NCBI RefSeq assembly: GCF_019931145.1
Contig: NZ_JAIOUV010000011.1
Coordinates: 1-64,000 of the forward strand
DNA: 64,000 bases
Direction of reading: 5' to 3'
DNA from: Marinicella meishanensis
GTDB taxonomy: Bacteria > Pseudomonadota > Gammaproteobacteria > Xanthomonadales > Marinicellaceae
Under the pieces are notes generated by a model. It ran no database searches, was not told the origin of the DNA, and saw only the letters and a program-made list of their open reading frames with translations. Positions 17,010 to 27,075 of the stretch are shown piece after piece (the stretch's first letter is position 1; every line of letters starts with the position of its first letter). The position numbers and the translations under genes are program-made.

Positions 17010-17570
17010 TTGGAATTGACCTTGTTTCGAAAATCCGTGGCATTTTTTATTTTGCTGGCGTTGTCATGGGCACTGCTGTGGCGGGTCTTACCCGATGCCA
17101 CACCCGGTCAACTTTCCTTCACCGATGGCTTGCGCTGGCTGCCCTTGTTGTTTTCCTTCATGGCCTTCGCCTTTGCTTGTCTGATGTTGGTGATCCGGTA
17201 TTGGGGCTTGGATTGGGTGCGGCGAATTTTCCCCCAAACCCGACTGCTGATCTGGCTGGGGCAACACGCATACCAATACAGCCAACCCAGCACCACCTTG
17301 CACATCACCTATCTGGGGCCGGAACCTGAATTGCGCCTGACCATTCAAACCGGCACCAGCAGCCGAGCGGTGCGTCTGCCCATGGGTCAGGGCCAAACCG
17401 TGGCATTGGGTTACCTCAACAGCAATCCAGAAGCCTTGTGGGTGGAACCGGCAGGCACCCCATGCCAGCAGCCCATTGCCATTGAACAAGATTTGAAAAA
17501 GTTTGGCAAAAACATGATTTTTGCCGTCACCATCCAAGACAGCGAGCTACAAGTTACCCGCCCAAACTGA
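17010..17570 (+). CDS. Small membrane-anchored hypothetical protein
   Basis: The 186-aa product is not recognised. It has two hydrophobic segments (about 10-27 and 43-65) and then a ~120-residue soluble domain, mostly beta by appearance. The start codon is uncertain: TTG at 17010, 17016 and 17022 are all possible and no ATG precedes the first membrane segment. A TACAAT box sits at 16990-16995, which would place the transcript start only about 8 bases from TTG 17010. It is divergent from the histidine phosphatase gene. A 241-base gap follows before the TonB-dependent receptor; that gap shows no clear gene. Confidence 0.7.
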   Translation: MELTLFRKSVAFFILLALSWALLWRVLPDATPGQLSFTDGLRWLPLLFSFMAFAFACLMLVIRYWGLDWVRRIFPQTRLLIWLGQHAYQYSQPSTTLHITYLGPEPELRLTIQTGTSSRAVRLPMGQGQTVALGYLNSNPEALWVEPAGTPCQQPIAIEQDLKKFGKNMIFAVTIQDSELQVTRPN

Positions 17571-17811
17571 CAGCTTGGCCAGCCTTGGCACACCGTTGGA
17601 TTGCGTTTTGTGTACACGTTTGCCTGCAAAACCATGCACATTTACATTGTGAGAATATTTCTTAAGGGGTATCATGTGACTCGCAGTTCAGGACACGATG
17701 GACCCCCACACACCCATCTTCCCTTACTTTGTGATGCGTTGTTGGCTTCATCCTGCCTGCCTCTGCCACTACTGAGTTAAATAAAAAACCAATAAAAAAA
17801 GAGGAGTCACT

Positions 17812-20800
17812 ATGAACATGTATAACAAGCCAACGGGCAGTGTGACACACTGGCTGTTGATTTTACTGTGTCTGTTGTTTTTCGCCACCGGACAAGTGCT
17901 GGCCCAAAGCCAGGAGGACACCGCTGCCGCCACATCTGAAGCCGAGGCTGAAGCCGATACCGATGACGACAATGCAGACGAGTCTGAAGCCGATGACACG
18001 GTGGAACTCGCACCGGTGGTCACCACCGGCTCACGCTTACTCAAAAGCACCTATGAAAGCATTTCCCCGATGCAGGTGATCACCGCACAAGAGTCTCGGG
18101 AAGTGGGCCAAATCGATGCCGCCGAAATCATTCAAAATGCATCGGCCTCCAACGGCCAACAAATTGACCTGACTTTTTCAGGTTTTGTGTTGGACAATGG
18201 GCCGGGAGCCCGAACCATCAGTTTTCGGGGCCTGGGAGCCAACCGCACCCTGCTGATGATCAATGGCCGCCGCTTGGGTGGTTCTGGGGTCGAGGGCGCA
18301 CCGGCCTCACCGGACTTGAACATGATCCCCGACGGCCTGGTTCAACAGTATGATTTGTTGTTGGACGGTTCGTCCTCCATATACGGTTCCGATGCCGTGG
18401 CCGGGGTGTTGAACACGGTCCTGAGGAAAGATTTCAACGGCTGGGAAGTGGATTTCAACACCACCGTGCCAGAACAATCCGGCGGTGTCGAACAGCGATT
18501 GAATGTGGCCTGGGGCAAAAACTTTGCCCGGGGCTTCATCGGCTTTGGCGCCGAACTCTATGACTTGGAAGCAGTCCGGTACAACGAACGTGACTGGACC
18601 AACAAATGTCCAGAACACTATGAGCGCACCCAGAGTGGAGAGCTCAGACAAAACGACTTGTTCAACGAAGTGTTCAACAAACGATTCAATGGCAACTGTT
18701 ACTTCCAAGGCCTGGTCGGGCGCATCAGCGTGCCATCGGTGGGCAGCATATACTATACCCCGGGTACCAGCAACGGCGGTTGGCCGAATTTCAGTGAAAG
18801 CAGTCTGCAGGGCCCGGTCGATACCAATGGTGATGGCATCGCCGATGTGGCCAGTTTTGTGCCTTACTCCCTGTATGATTACCAAACCGATGCCACCTTG
18901 TTCTTGGAAATGAAAACCCAGGACATCATGAGCTACGGCGAATACACCTTTGAAGGGGACATGAACATCACCCCTTTTTTCGAAGCCAGTTTCAGCCGTC
19001 GGGACACCTTCCAAGATTCGGGTCAACCCCAATTTTTCCCTTTTGTCCCGGCCGACAACCCATTCAACTTGTGTAATCCAAATGGTTTGAATGGGGTGGA
19101 TTGTGGTTTGGCCTTTGATCAACTGTTGAGCAATCCCAGCGTCATCCAAAACTACATGGACCGCTTTGGCTGTGATCCCAGTGCCGGGGGTGACTGTGAC
19201 CAAACCGTCGGCGCCATCGGGCCGCAGCGTTCCAGACCCATCATTGCCATCGATGGTGACCGCGACCAAACCAGCGCCACTGTGGAACAAACCCGTCTGG
19301 TGTTTGGGGTGCGCGGTGATTTGCCGCAATTGGAAATCGGTTCTTTCAGTAACTGGGCCTTTGAGACGTACATTTCGCACCACGAATCTGATGGCACATC
19401 CTCACGTCGGGGCATCCGACAGGATCGTCTGGATTATTCCTTGAACACCTCGCGCATTGACCCGGTCACTGGCCAAGTGATTTGTGGCAACAACGATGGC
19501 TGTGTGCCCATCAACCTGTTTGCCCCGAGTCTCTATTCGCCCATAGTCAGTGATTTCAGCACCCAGGCTGAACGCGACTACCTGTTCGATTCCCGAGATT
19601 TCCGCACCAAAGTCGAACAAACCATTTGGTCGGCCTTTGCCTCGGGCTATGTGGCCAATTTACCCGCCGGTCCCATCACGGCCGGTTTGGGTTTTGAAAT
19701 CCGCCGCGATGAAATTCAATCGATTCCTGATGACATTGCCCGCGATGGCTTGTTTTTTGGCTTCTTTGCTGACGGCGGGGCCACCGGTTCCAAATTCACC
19801 CGTGAAGCCTTCACCGAAGTCCAGATTCCGTTGGTGGCCAACAAGCCGGGTATCGAAGAGTTGAACCTGAACATTTCAGGCCGCTACACCAAAGATGAAT
19901 TTTTCCCCAGCGCCAACACCTATTCGGCCAAGTTGGGATATCGGCCCGTGACCTCCTTGTTGCTGCGTTTGACCAAAGGCACCTCTTACCGCGCGCCCAA
20001 CCTGCGGGAAAATTTCCTGTTGGCCCAAACTGGTTTTGGCAACGTGTTTGATCCGTGTTTCATTCCCGAGGATGCCTATGATCCGATCAACAACGTGTAT
20101 GTGCCTGAACAAGACACCCGTTCTCCAGAGGTGTTAAGCAATTGTGCCGCCAACGGTGCCGATCCAACCACTTTGTACAACAACGGTTTCAACACCTTCA
20201 GTACCGAAATTGCCACCGGTGGTGTGACTGACATCAACGAAGAGAAATCGGATTCTTTGACTTATGGTTTTGCCTGGGATGTGCCCTTCTCTGATCACTT
20301 TGATCTGACCATTGGGGCCACCTATTACAAAATTGAAACCAACAACACCATCATTGAGCCCTCAGCACAGTTCATCGTCAACGACTGCTACAACGATGCC
20401 GAAGGCGACAGTTCTTTCTGTTCGCGGATCACCCGCGATGAAAATGGCGTGTTTGACATCATTGATTCAGGCTTCATCAACCGCGACAACCAAACGGTTA
20501 AAGGCGTTGATGTCAACATCAACTATGACCAGCGCTTCACGGTATTCAACCGCGATGTTAAATTCGGCGCTGATTTGGTGATGACCCACATCAAGGAAAG
20601 CTCGGATTTGTTCACCGATGACGAAGGCAACCGCAACTTCGACGAAGACCAGGGCCAGTTCGGCTATGCCGATTGGTCGGGTTCGTTGAACTTGCGGGCC
20701 GATGTGGGTAATTTCCGCTTTGCCTGGCAAACCCGATACATCGGCTCAGTGGGGGTGGATGAAGACGTCGACAATGAGTTTGATGATTACTTTGGCAACA

Positions 20801-21063
20801 TGTACACCTGTGCCGGCCCAGATGAGGGCGATGAGTTGTGTCGCTTTGTGTATGATGCCGGGCCTTATTTTAACCACACGGCTTCGGTCAACTGGTTGAA
20901 AGATGCCTGGACCGTGCGCTTTGGCGTGGTCAATGTGTTCAATGAAGAACCCCCACAAGTGGATGCAGGCATTCCTTTGACCACGGCCGTCAATTCACCA
21001 CAAGGCTATGGCTATGACTTGAATGGCCGGCGCTATTTCTTGAATGTCGGCTACAAGTTCTGA
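17812..21063 (+). CDS. TonB-dependent outer-membrane receptor
   Basis: This 1083-aa receptor imports a large substrate across the outer membrane using TonB energy. It has a signal peptide (about 10-31, cut after LAQ), a long acidic low-complexity linker rich in E, A and D (about 36-66), then a plug domain beginning at APVVTTGSRL with RGLGANRTLLMINGRR and the DGSSSIYGSDAVAGVLNTVL segment typical of plugs. The rest is a beta barrel ending in Phe (RRYFLNVGYKF), the usual barrel C-terminus. The extracellular loops contain many cysteines. It has GAGGAG 5 bases before ATG 17812. The size and plug style fit the CirA/oar-like receptors of marine heterotrophs; the substrate is unknown. It is a single-gene unit ended by a strong terminator. 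Confidence 0.93.
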   Translation: MNMYNKPTGSVTHWLLILLCLLFFATGQVLAQSQEDTAAATSEAEAEADTDDDNADESEADDTVELAPVVTTGSRLLKSTYESISPMQVITAQESREVGQIDAAEIIQNASASNGQQIDLTFSGFVLDNGPGARTISFRGLGANRTLLMINGRRLGGSGVEGAPASPDLNMIPDGLVQQYDLLLDGSSSIYGSDAVAGVLNTVLRKDFNGWEVDFNTTVPEQSGGVEQRLNVAWGKNFARGFIGFGAELYDLEAVRYNERDWTNKCPEHYERTQSGELRQNDLFNEVFNKRFNGNCYFQGLVGRISVPSVGSIYYTPGTSNGGWPNFSESSLQGPVDTNGDGIADVASFVPYSLYDYQTDATLFLEMKTQDIMSYGEYTFEGDMNITPFFEASFSRRDTFQDSGQPQFFPFVPADNPFNLCNPNGLNGVDCGLAFDQLLSNPSVIQNYMDRFGCDPSAGGDCDQTVGAIGPQRSRPIIAIDGDRDQTSATVEQTRLVFGVRGDLPQLEIGSFSNWAFETYISHHESDGTSSRRGIRQDRLDYSLNTSRIDPVTGQVICGNNDGCVPINLFAPSLYSPIVSDFSTQAERDYLFDSRDFRTKVEQTIWSAFASGYVANLPAGPITAGLGFEIRRDEIQSIPDDIARDGLFFGFFADGGATGSKFTREAFTEVQIPLVANKPGIEELNLNISGRYTKDEFFPSANTYSAKLGYRPVTSLLLRLTKGTSYRAPNLRENFLLAQTGFGNVFDPCFIPEDAYDPINNVYVPEQDTRSPEVLSNCAANGADPTTLYNNGFNTFSTEIATGGVTDINEEKSDSLTYGFAWDVPFSDHFDLTIGATYYKIETNNTIIEPSAQFIVNDCYNDAEGDSSFCSRITRDENGVFDIIDSGFINRDNQTVKGVDVNINYDQRFTVFNRDVKFGADLVMTHIKESSDLFTDDEGNRNFDEDQGQFGYADWSGSLNLRADVGNFRFAWQTRYIGSVGVDEDVDNEFDDYFGNMYTCAGPDEGDELCRFVYDAGPYFNHTASVNWLKDAWTVRFGVVNVFNEEPPQVDAGIPLTTAVNSPQGYGYDLNGRRYFLNVGYKF

Positions 21064-21083
21064 AGCAAAACCGACCCCAAAAA

Positions 21084-21112
21084 AAACCCTTTGCCTGGCA
21101 AAGGGTTTTTTT
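21084..21112. terminator. Bidirectional rho-independent terminator (receptor / dnaE)
   Basis: A perfect 11-bp stem (AAACCCTTTGC with its complement, loop CTG) is followed by a T-run on the plus strand and by eight T on the minus strand. It can end the plus-strand receptor mRNA and the minus-strand dnaE mRNA. Confidence 0.93.
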
Positions 21113-21144
21113 GTGCCCACAGCCCCACCAACAGGGCGTTGGCA

Positions 21145-24100
21145 TCAGTTTTTGGTCAGCACTTTTTGGATCGATGGTTTGGCCAAGGCATCCAGCAACA
21201 AACCATAAGACGGGCGAATTTTGTGCTGTTCTGACAGCTTGAGGTTGATCTTTTGTCCGGATTTTTTGTAGTGCACATACAATTGGGCTTTGCCCTTGCC
21301 ATGCTTGGCCAGTAACTCATTGATGTCCTGTGGCAACTGTTGGCTGTTCTCGGCACTGACGAAACAAATGCGGTCGCAGTACAAAGCCACGGCTTCATCG
21401 ACGCTGTAAATCTGGCTGACGCTGGTGACAAAGATTTCGTTGTCCGGTTTGCCGTCCTTGCCTTTGAATGACTTCATACCGGCATTGCCTTCGATCAGAA
21501 TCATGGCATGCGGTTCCAAACGGTCCTGACATTCGTGGAAGTACTGCTCACTCAAACTGAATTCAAAGGCACCTGAGGCATCGGTGACCCGCACTTTCAT
21601 TTTGCCTTTGAAACCCGGGCGCACACCAGAGACGAAGCCCAACACCCGAAAATCCCGGGGTTTGGCGTTCTTGATGCCCATTTCATGGAATTTGGCCAGC
21701 TCAAAGGTGGTCACGTGGGACAGGCACTGGGCGGGGATGCGCAAGGGATGGTCACTGAGGAAGGTGCCGGTCACTTGTTTCTCGGCCAGCAAGCGTTCCA
21801 ACAAGGGGTCTTCATTGACTGTCGGCAGTTGGATCGCTTGATAGGACTCATTGCCACCGGCGTTGCCAAACAGGTCAAATTGTCCGGCATCGCGGTCTTT
21901 GCTGATTTGATCAGCCGCTTTGACCACCTGCTCCAAACCATCCAACAACTGACGGCGGTTGCCATGCAATTGATCAAAGGCGCCGGCCCGGATCAGGGCT
22001 TCCAGGGTGCGCTTGTTGACCTTGCGCAGATTGACCCGGGTACACAAGTCCTGGAACGTGCTGAACGGCCCGCCTTGTTCGCGGGCTTGAACGATTTCTT
22101 CGATGGCGCCCTCGCCCACCCCTTTGATCGCGCCCATGCCGTAAATGATGGTGCCGTCTTTGGCCTTGAATTTGTACACCGATTCGTTGATATCCGGTAA
22201 CCGCACTTTGATTTTCATGCTGCGGATGTCGAACAGCTGATGCACCACTTTGTCGGTGTTGTCCAGATCAGCCGACAACACCGCGGCCATGAAGTGCACC
22301 GGGTAATGGGCTTTGAGGTAGGCCGTTTGGTAAGAAACCAAGGCATAGGCCGCAGAGTGAGACTTGTTGAAACCGTAACCGGCAAAGGTTTCGATCTGCG
22401 AGAAGATCATGGCAGCCAAGTCACCATCCACATCCCGTTCCACCGCACCATCAATAAAGATTTGTTTTTGCTGCGCCATCACTTCATGGATTTTCTTACC
22501 CATGGCTTTGCGCAAAATATCGGCACCACCCAGGGTGAAGCCAGACAGCACCTGGGCAATCTGCATGACCTGCTCCTGATACAAAATCACCCCATAAGTG
22601 GGCTGCAGGATGTCGGTCAGGCTGGGGTGCAGGTAGTTGGGCTGTTCCATGCCATGTTTACACTTCACATAGGTATCGACCATGCCCGAGTCCAGTGGCC
22701 CCGGTCGGTACAAGGCCACCAGGGCAATGATGTCCTCAAAACTGTCCGGCCGCAGGCGACCAATCAAACCTTGCATGCCCGAGGACTCCAGTTGGAACAC
22801 CGAAGTGGTCTTGGCAGAGCGCAACAAGGCAAAGGTTTTTTTGTCGGCCAATGGAATGGCATCGATGTCCAGGGTCTGACCGGTTTCTCGCTGTATCGAC
22901 TGCAACGCCCAGTCGATGATGGTCAAGGTGCGCAGGCCCAAGAAGTCAAATTTCACCAGGCCGATGGATTCCACATCGTCTTTGTCGAATTGAGAAACCA
23001 CTGACTGCGAATTTTCCTCCACATACACCGGACAAAAATCACTGATGGCACTGGGAGCGATGACCACCCCACCGGCGTGTTTACCGACGTTGCGTTTCAA
23101 GCCCTCCAGTTTCAAGGACAGGTCAATCACCTCTTGGGCTTCTTCGTCCTGATCGTACAATTGCGCCAATTCCGGGGCTTTTTTCAGGGATTCGGTCAAG
23201 GTGATGCCCAAATCATTGGGGATCAATTTGGCGATGCCGTCAACTACCGGGTAAGGATAACCCAGCACCCGCCCGGCATCGCGGATCACCGCTTTGGCAT
23301 TCATCGAGCCATAGGTGATGATTTGACTGACCTTTTCTTTACCGTACTTGTCGGCCACATAGGCAATCACCTCATCGCGGCGGTCCATACAAAAGTCGAC
23401 GTCAAAATCCGGCATCGAAATCCGTTCTGGATTCAAAAAGCGCTCAAACAGCAACTCATACTTCAATGGATCCAGGTTGGTGATTTTCAACACGAAGGCC
23501 ACCAGGGAACCGGCACCGGAACCCCGCCCGGGCCCCACCGGTATTTGGTTGTCTTTGGACCAGCGGATGAAGTCTGACACGATCAAGAAATAACCCGGAA
23601 AGCCCATGTCCAAAATCACTTTGATTTCGTGCTCCAGGCGCTCGTGGTACTCGGCCTCGGAATAATCGGGGTCGGCGGCACCGCGGTCCAAAAAGGCCTG
23701 CAAGTTGTCCCGACACAGTTGCGCAAAGTAACTGTCAATGGTCATCCCTGCAGGGATCGGAAAGTCGGGCAGGTAATAATCTTTGAAATTGAAATCCAAG
23801 GTGCAGCGTTCGGCAATCGCGTGGCTGTTGGCCAACATCACCGGGAATTCTTCGAACAAGGCCTGCATCTGCTCACTGGATTGGACGAACTGTTGCTCGG
23901 TGTATTCTCGCGGTCGCTTGGGGTCTGCCAACACATAGCCGCGGTTGATGCAAATGCGGGCCTCGTGGGCATTGAAATCATCTTGGTTCAAGAAGCGACA
24001 GCGACCGGAAGCCACCAGAGGGATGTTTTGGTGGGCCGCCATATAGATCGCCGCGTTGTTGATCATCGCCTCGTTGGGCCGGTCTATTTTGGCCACCGCC

Positions 24101-24600
24101 ACATAGTATCGATCACCAAACACCTGTTGCCATTGCACCATGGCAGCGGCCGCTTCATCCAGTTTTTGGGCCGCGATCCACTGCCCCACATCGCTGTACA
24201 CACTGTCGGCCAACACCAACAAGCCGGCATGGTGTTCGAAAATGAAATCCATGGAGACACAAGGTTGGTGGTGGCTGTTGCGGTGGTATTGGGCGTGAGA
24301 GATGATTTGGCTGAGGTTCAAATAACCGGTGCGGTCCTGACACAACAGGGTCAGTTCGAACACCTGGTTGGTGTCGTCCTGGGCGGTCACCCAAACATCG
24401 GCTCCGATCAGCGGTTTGATGCCGGCTTTTTTGGCGGCATTGAAGAATTTGATGGTGGCGAACACATTGTTCATGTCGGTGATGGCCACCGCCGGCATGT
24501 TCAAGGCCTTGATCTTTTCGACCAACTGCGGGATGCGAATGGTTGAATCGATGATCGCGTATTCGGTGTGGACATTGAGGTGGATGAACGATTGATCCAT
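21145..24600 (-). CDS. dnaE: DNA polymerase III alpha subunit
   Basis: DnaE is the replicative polymerase. The 1151-aa protein starts with the PHP domain (FIHLNVHTEYAIIDSTI, about 5-270), followed by the C-family polymerase core: the GRGSGAGSLVAF motif near 359 and the catalytic aspartates D400 and D402 in PDFDVDF. The helix-hairpin-helix and OB-fold regions follow (OB about 970-1060). The length is typical (E. coli 1160). It lies 2 bases after the rnhB stop at the downstream end of the lpx gene run, as in other Gammaproteobacteria, but accA, which follows dnaE in E. coli, is absent; a terminator and an unrelated receptor come next. Confidence 0.98.
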   Translation of the reverse strand: MDQSFIHLNVHTEYAIIDSTIRIPQLVEKIKALNMPAVAITDMNNVFATIKFFNAAKKAGIKPLIGADVWVTAQDDTNQVFELTLLCQDRTGYLNLSQIISHAQYHRNSHHQPCVSMDFIFEHHAGLLVLADSVYSDVGQWIAAQKLDEAAAAMVQWQQVFGDRYYVAVAKIDRPNEAMINNAAIYMAAHQNIPLVASGRCRFLNQDDFNAHEARICINRGYVLADPKRPREYTEQQFVQSSEQMQALFEEFPVMLANSHAIAERCTLDFNFKDYYLPDFPIPAGMTIDSYFAQLCRDNLQAFLDRGAADPDYSEAEYHERLEHEIKVILDMGFPGYFLIVSDFIRWSKDNQIPVGPGRGSGAGSLVAFVLKITNLDPLKYELLFERFLNPERISMPDFDVDFCMDRRDEVIAYVADKYGKEKVSQIITYGSMNAKAVIRDAGRVLGYPYPVVDGIAKLIPNDLGITLTESLKKAPELAQLYDQDEEAQEVIDLSLKLEGLKRNVGKHAGGVVIAPSAISDFCPVYVEENSQSVVSQFDKDDVESIGLVKFDFLGLRTLTIIDWALQSIQRETGQTLDIDAIPLADKKTFALLRSAKTTSVFQLESSGMQGLIGRLRPDSFEDIIALVALYRPGPLDSGMVDTYVKCKHGMEQPNYLHPSLTDILQPTYGVILYQEQVMQIAQVLSGFTLGGADILRKAMGKKIHEVMAQQKQIFIDGAVERDVDGDLAAMIFSQIETFAGYGFNKSHSAAYALVSYQTAYLKAHYPVHFMAAVLSADLDNTDKVVHQLFDIRSMKIKVRLPDINESVYKFKAKDGTIIYGMGAIKGVGEGAIEEIVQAREQGGPFSTFQDLCTRVNLRKVNKRTLEALIRAGAFDQLHGNRRQLLDGLEQVVKAADQISKDRDAGQFDLFGNAGGNESYQAIQLPTVNEDPLLERLLAEKQVTGTFLSDHPLRIPAQCLSHVTTFELAKFHEMGIKNAKPRDFRVLGFVSGVRPGFKGKMKVRVTDASGAFEFSLSEQYFHECQDRLEPHAMILIEGNAGMKSFKGKDGKPDNEIFVTSVSQIYSVDEAVALYCDRICFVSAENSQQLPQDINELLAKHGKGKAQLYVHYKKSGQKINLKLSEQHKIRPSYGLLLDALAKPSIQKVLTKN

Positions 24601-24602
24601 GT

Positions 24603-25169
24603 TCAGAACAACTCCTGTTGCAACATGTCCCGCACCGGGGCAAAACTTCTGCGGTGGTGTTCACACGGACCATTGGCCTGAATCGCCGCCACGTGTTGTG
24701 GGGTGCCATAGCCCTTGTGCTGGGCAAAGCCATACATGGGATAAGCCGCGTCCAATTCCTGCATCAGCTGGTCACGCGCACATTTAGCCAGGATCGAAGC
24801 CGCGCTGATCGCCGCCACTTTGCCGTCACCACCGACGATGGTTTTGGCCTGGATGCCAAAGTCTGGGGTTTTGTTGCCATCAACCCACACTTCGGAAGGC
24901 TGTTGACTCAATTCAGCCACGGCTTGTTGCATGCCCAACATGGTCGCCTGGAAAATGTTGATTTGGTCGATTTGAGGCACCCCGATGTGCACCACCGACC
25001 AGGCCAGTGCTTGGGCTTTGATCTCATCGACCAATGACAGGCGTTGGGCCTCAGACAGTTTTTTTGAATCATTCAAACCAACGATGTCCTGTGCCAGAAT
25101 CACCGCCGACACCGTCACCGGTCCGGCCAATGGCCCCCGGCCCGCTTCATCCACCCCAGCAATCAACAT
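24603..25169 (-). CDS. rnhB: Ribonuclease HII
   Basis: RnhB nicks RNA-DNA hybrids, including single misincorporated ribonucleotides. The 188-aa protein begins MLIAGVDEAGRGPLAGPV, which holds the first catalytic Asp and Glu (D7, E8); a further conserved acidic residue lies in the EVWVDGNK region near 100. The start at 25169 is chosen because it opens the conserved motif; an upstream in-frame ATG at 25298 would add 43 unrelated residues inside lpxB. It overlaps the lpxB end by 7 bases and precedes dnaE by 2 bases, so it is part of the lpx-dnaE operon. Confidence 0.97.
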   Translation of the reverse strand: MLIAGVDEAGRGPLAGPVTVSAVILAQDIVGLNDSKKLSEAQRLSLVDEIKAQALAWSVVHIGVPQIDQINIFQATMLGMQQAVAELSQQPSEVWVDGNKTPDFGIQAKTIVGGDGKVAAISAASILAKCARDQLMQELDAAYPMYGFAQHKGYGTPQHVAAIQANGPCEHHRRSFAPVRDMLQQELF

Positions 25170-26305
25170 GCTTGCTCCATAAACCCACTGACGGCCTGGG
25201 CCGCTTGGTTGGGATGGTCTGGCAACAACTGTTGATGCAATTCGGTGAAGCGTTGAATCAAGGACGATTGATCCGCTTGCTCCATGACCTGCTGGCAAGC
25301 CCGTGCCAACTGGGTGGTGGTCAAATCATTTTGCATCACTTCGGGCACCAAAAAGTCACCATGCAGCACATTGGGCAAGCTGTAATAAGGCAGCTGCATC
25401 ATGTTGAAGGTGTTGACCAGCCACCAGGTCAGGGCCGATATCCGATAGGCCACCACCATGGGTGTTTTGCACAACATGGCTTCCAAAGCCACCGTACCTG
25501 ATCCCAACAGGGCAAAATCAGCGGCCTGTAACAAGGCCGAGGTGTCATCCACCCAGTGCAATGACAAACCCTCTTGCGCTGCCAGCGATTGCACCAAAGC
25601 CACTTTCTCCGGCGACACGTTGCTGCTGACCAACTGCCAGCGATCGCCTAAATTCAATTGCTTGATGGCTTGCGCAAACACCGGCATCAGTTGTTTGATT
25701 TCACGGTTGCGGCTGCCAGGGAGCACCGCCATCAGGGGTTTGGCCGACACACCCAAAGCCGCTTTGGCGGCGACTTTGTCCACGTTCACTGGTATCCGTG
25801 AAGCCAGTGGGTGACCGACGAATCGGGCTTGGATGGCGGTGTCTTCATAGATCGCCACCTCAAATGGAAACAGGGTCAGTAAACAATCGATGAAGCCGGC
25901 CATTTTGTATTTGCGTTTGGATCGCCAGGCCCACACCGAGGGGCTGACATAATGGATCACCGGAATGCCATGTCGCTGCATGTCTTTGGCCATGGCAAAG
26001 TTCAAATCGGGAGAGTCGACGCCGATGAAGACATCGGGGGCAAAAGCCAGCAGGTCTTTGACCACTTGTTTTTTGGTTCGCAGGAGGCGAGGCAGATCCT
26101 TCAGCACTTCCGCCAAGCCCATGACGGAAAAGACTTCGTTGTCCAACAGCAAACGGGCTCCGCTGTGCTTGATTTGCTGACCCCCTACAGCCAGGATCTC
26201 GGCGTCTGGGTATATTTGCAGCAAATCTTCGATCAATGTGGCGCCGATCAAATCGCTGGATGCTTCACCGGCAACCAAGGCAATTTTATATGGCCGATCG
26301 GACAT
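25163..26305 (-). CDS. lpxB: Lipid-A-disaccharide synthase
   Basis: LpxB joins UDP-2,3-diacylglucosamine and lipid X to form the lipid A disaccharide at the inner face of the cytoplasmic membrane. The 380-aa GT19 protein starts with IALVAGEASSDLIGATLIEDL and has the family's GVDSPDLNFAMAKDMQRHGIPVIHYVSPSVWAWR segment near 95-128 and LLPGSRNREI-like nucleotide-binding motif (VLPGSRNREIKQLMP, near 194). The length is normal (E. coli 382). It overlaps lpxA by 1 base (TGATG) and rnhB by 7 bases, indicating tight translational coupling. Confidence 0.98.
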   Translation of the reverse strand: MSDRPYKIALVAGEASSDLIGATLIEDLLQIYPDAEILAVGGQQIKHSGARLLLDNEVFSVMGLAEVLKDLPRLLRTKKQVVKDLLAFAPDVFIGVDSPDLNFAMAKDMQRHGIPVIHYVSPSVWAWRSKRKYKMAGFIDCLLTLFPFEVAIYEDTAIQARFVGHPLASRIPVNVDKVAAKAALGVSAKPLMAVLPGSRNREIKQLMPVFAQAIKQLNLGDRWQLVSSNVSPEKVALVQSLAAQEGLSLHWVDDTSALLQAADFALLGSGTVALEAMLCKTPMVVAYRISALTWWLVNTFNMMQLPYYSLPNVLHGDFLVPEVMQNDLTTTQLARACQQVMEQADQSSLIQRFTELHQQLLPDHPNQAAQAVSGFMEQAC

Positions 26306-27075
26306 CAGCGAATGATGCTGCGGGCAGATCTTTGGATGAAATCAACCATCAGTTGGACATCGGCAGAGTCTTTGGCCATGGTTTCCAACTCGGCCATGGC
26401 CTGATCCAATTTCAGGTCTGATTTATACAAGGCGCGGTAGGCGGCCTTGATCAAGCCGATGCGCTCTTTGCCAAAACCACGGCGCTTCAAGCCTTCAAAG
26501 TTGATCGCCCGGGGTTTGGCTGGATTGCCCTGGGCCATCACAAAGGGTGGACAGTCTTTTTGGAATCCCGAGTCCATGGCGGTGAAGGCGTGGGCCCCCA
26601 CACGACAGAACTGGTGTAATTTGGAAAAGCCACCCAAAATGGCGTGGTCCCCCACATGCACATGACCGGCCAATGAACTGCAGTTGGCCAGAATGGTGTG
26701 GTTGCCCAACACACAATCATGGGCAATGTGGACATAAGCCATGATCCAATTGTCATCACCGACTTGGGTGATGCCCTCATCGTCCACGGTGCCGCGGTTG
26801 ATGGTGACGTATTCACGAATGGTGTTGCCATCACCGATCACCAGGCGGGTGGGTTCATCGGCATACTTCTTGTCTTGCGGGTCTTCGCCAATGGAGGCGA
26901 AGGGATAAATTTTATTGCCCCGACCGATCACCGTGTGGCTGGCCACCACCACGTGTGATTTGAGCACACAGTCATCACCAATCACCGCGTCGGCTGCAAT
27001 GATGCAATAAGGGCCAATGGTCACGTTGTCACCAATTTGGGCCTGGGGATCGATGATGGCGGTGGGGTGAATCAT
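26305..27075 (-). CDS. lpxA: UDP-N-acetylglucosamine acyltransferase
   Basis: LpxA transfers a 3-hydroxyacyl chain from ACP to UDP-GlcNAc, the first step of lipid A synthesis. The 256-aa protein is a left-handed beta helix of hexapeptide repeats (IHPTAIIDPQAQIGDNVTIGPY onward), with the catalytic His at H119 in HIAHDC (H125 in E. coli) and a helical C-terminus from about 190. The start at 27075 matches the conserved N-terminus MIHPTA and overlaps the fabZ stop by 4 bases (ATGA). Acyl-chain preference cannot be stated reliably from sequence. Confidence 0.98.
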   Translation of the reverse strand: MIHPTAIIDPQAQIGDNVTIGPYCIIAADAVIGDDCVLKSHVVVASHTVIGRGNKIYPFASIGEDPQDKKYADEPTRLVIGDGNTIREYVTINRGTVDDEGITQVGDDNWIMAYVHIAHDCVLGNHTILANCSSLAGHVHVGDHAILGGFSKLHQFCRVGAHAFTAMDSGFQKDCPPFVMAQGNPAKPRAINFEGLKRRGFGKERIGLIKAAYRALYKSDLKLDQAMAELETMAKDSADVQLMVDFIQRSARSIIR

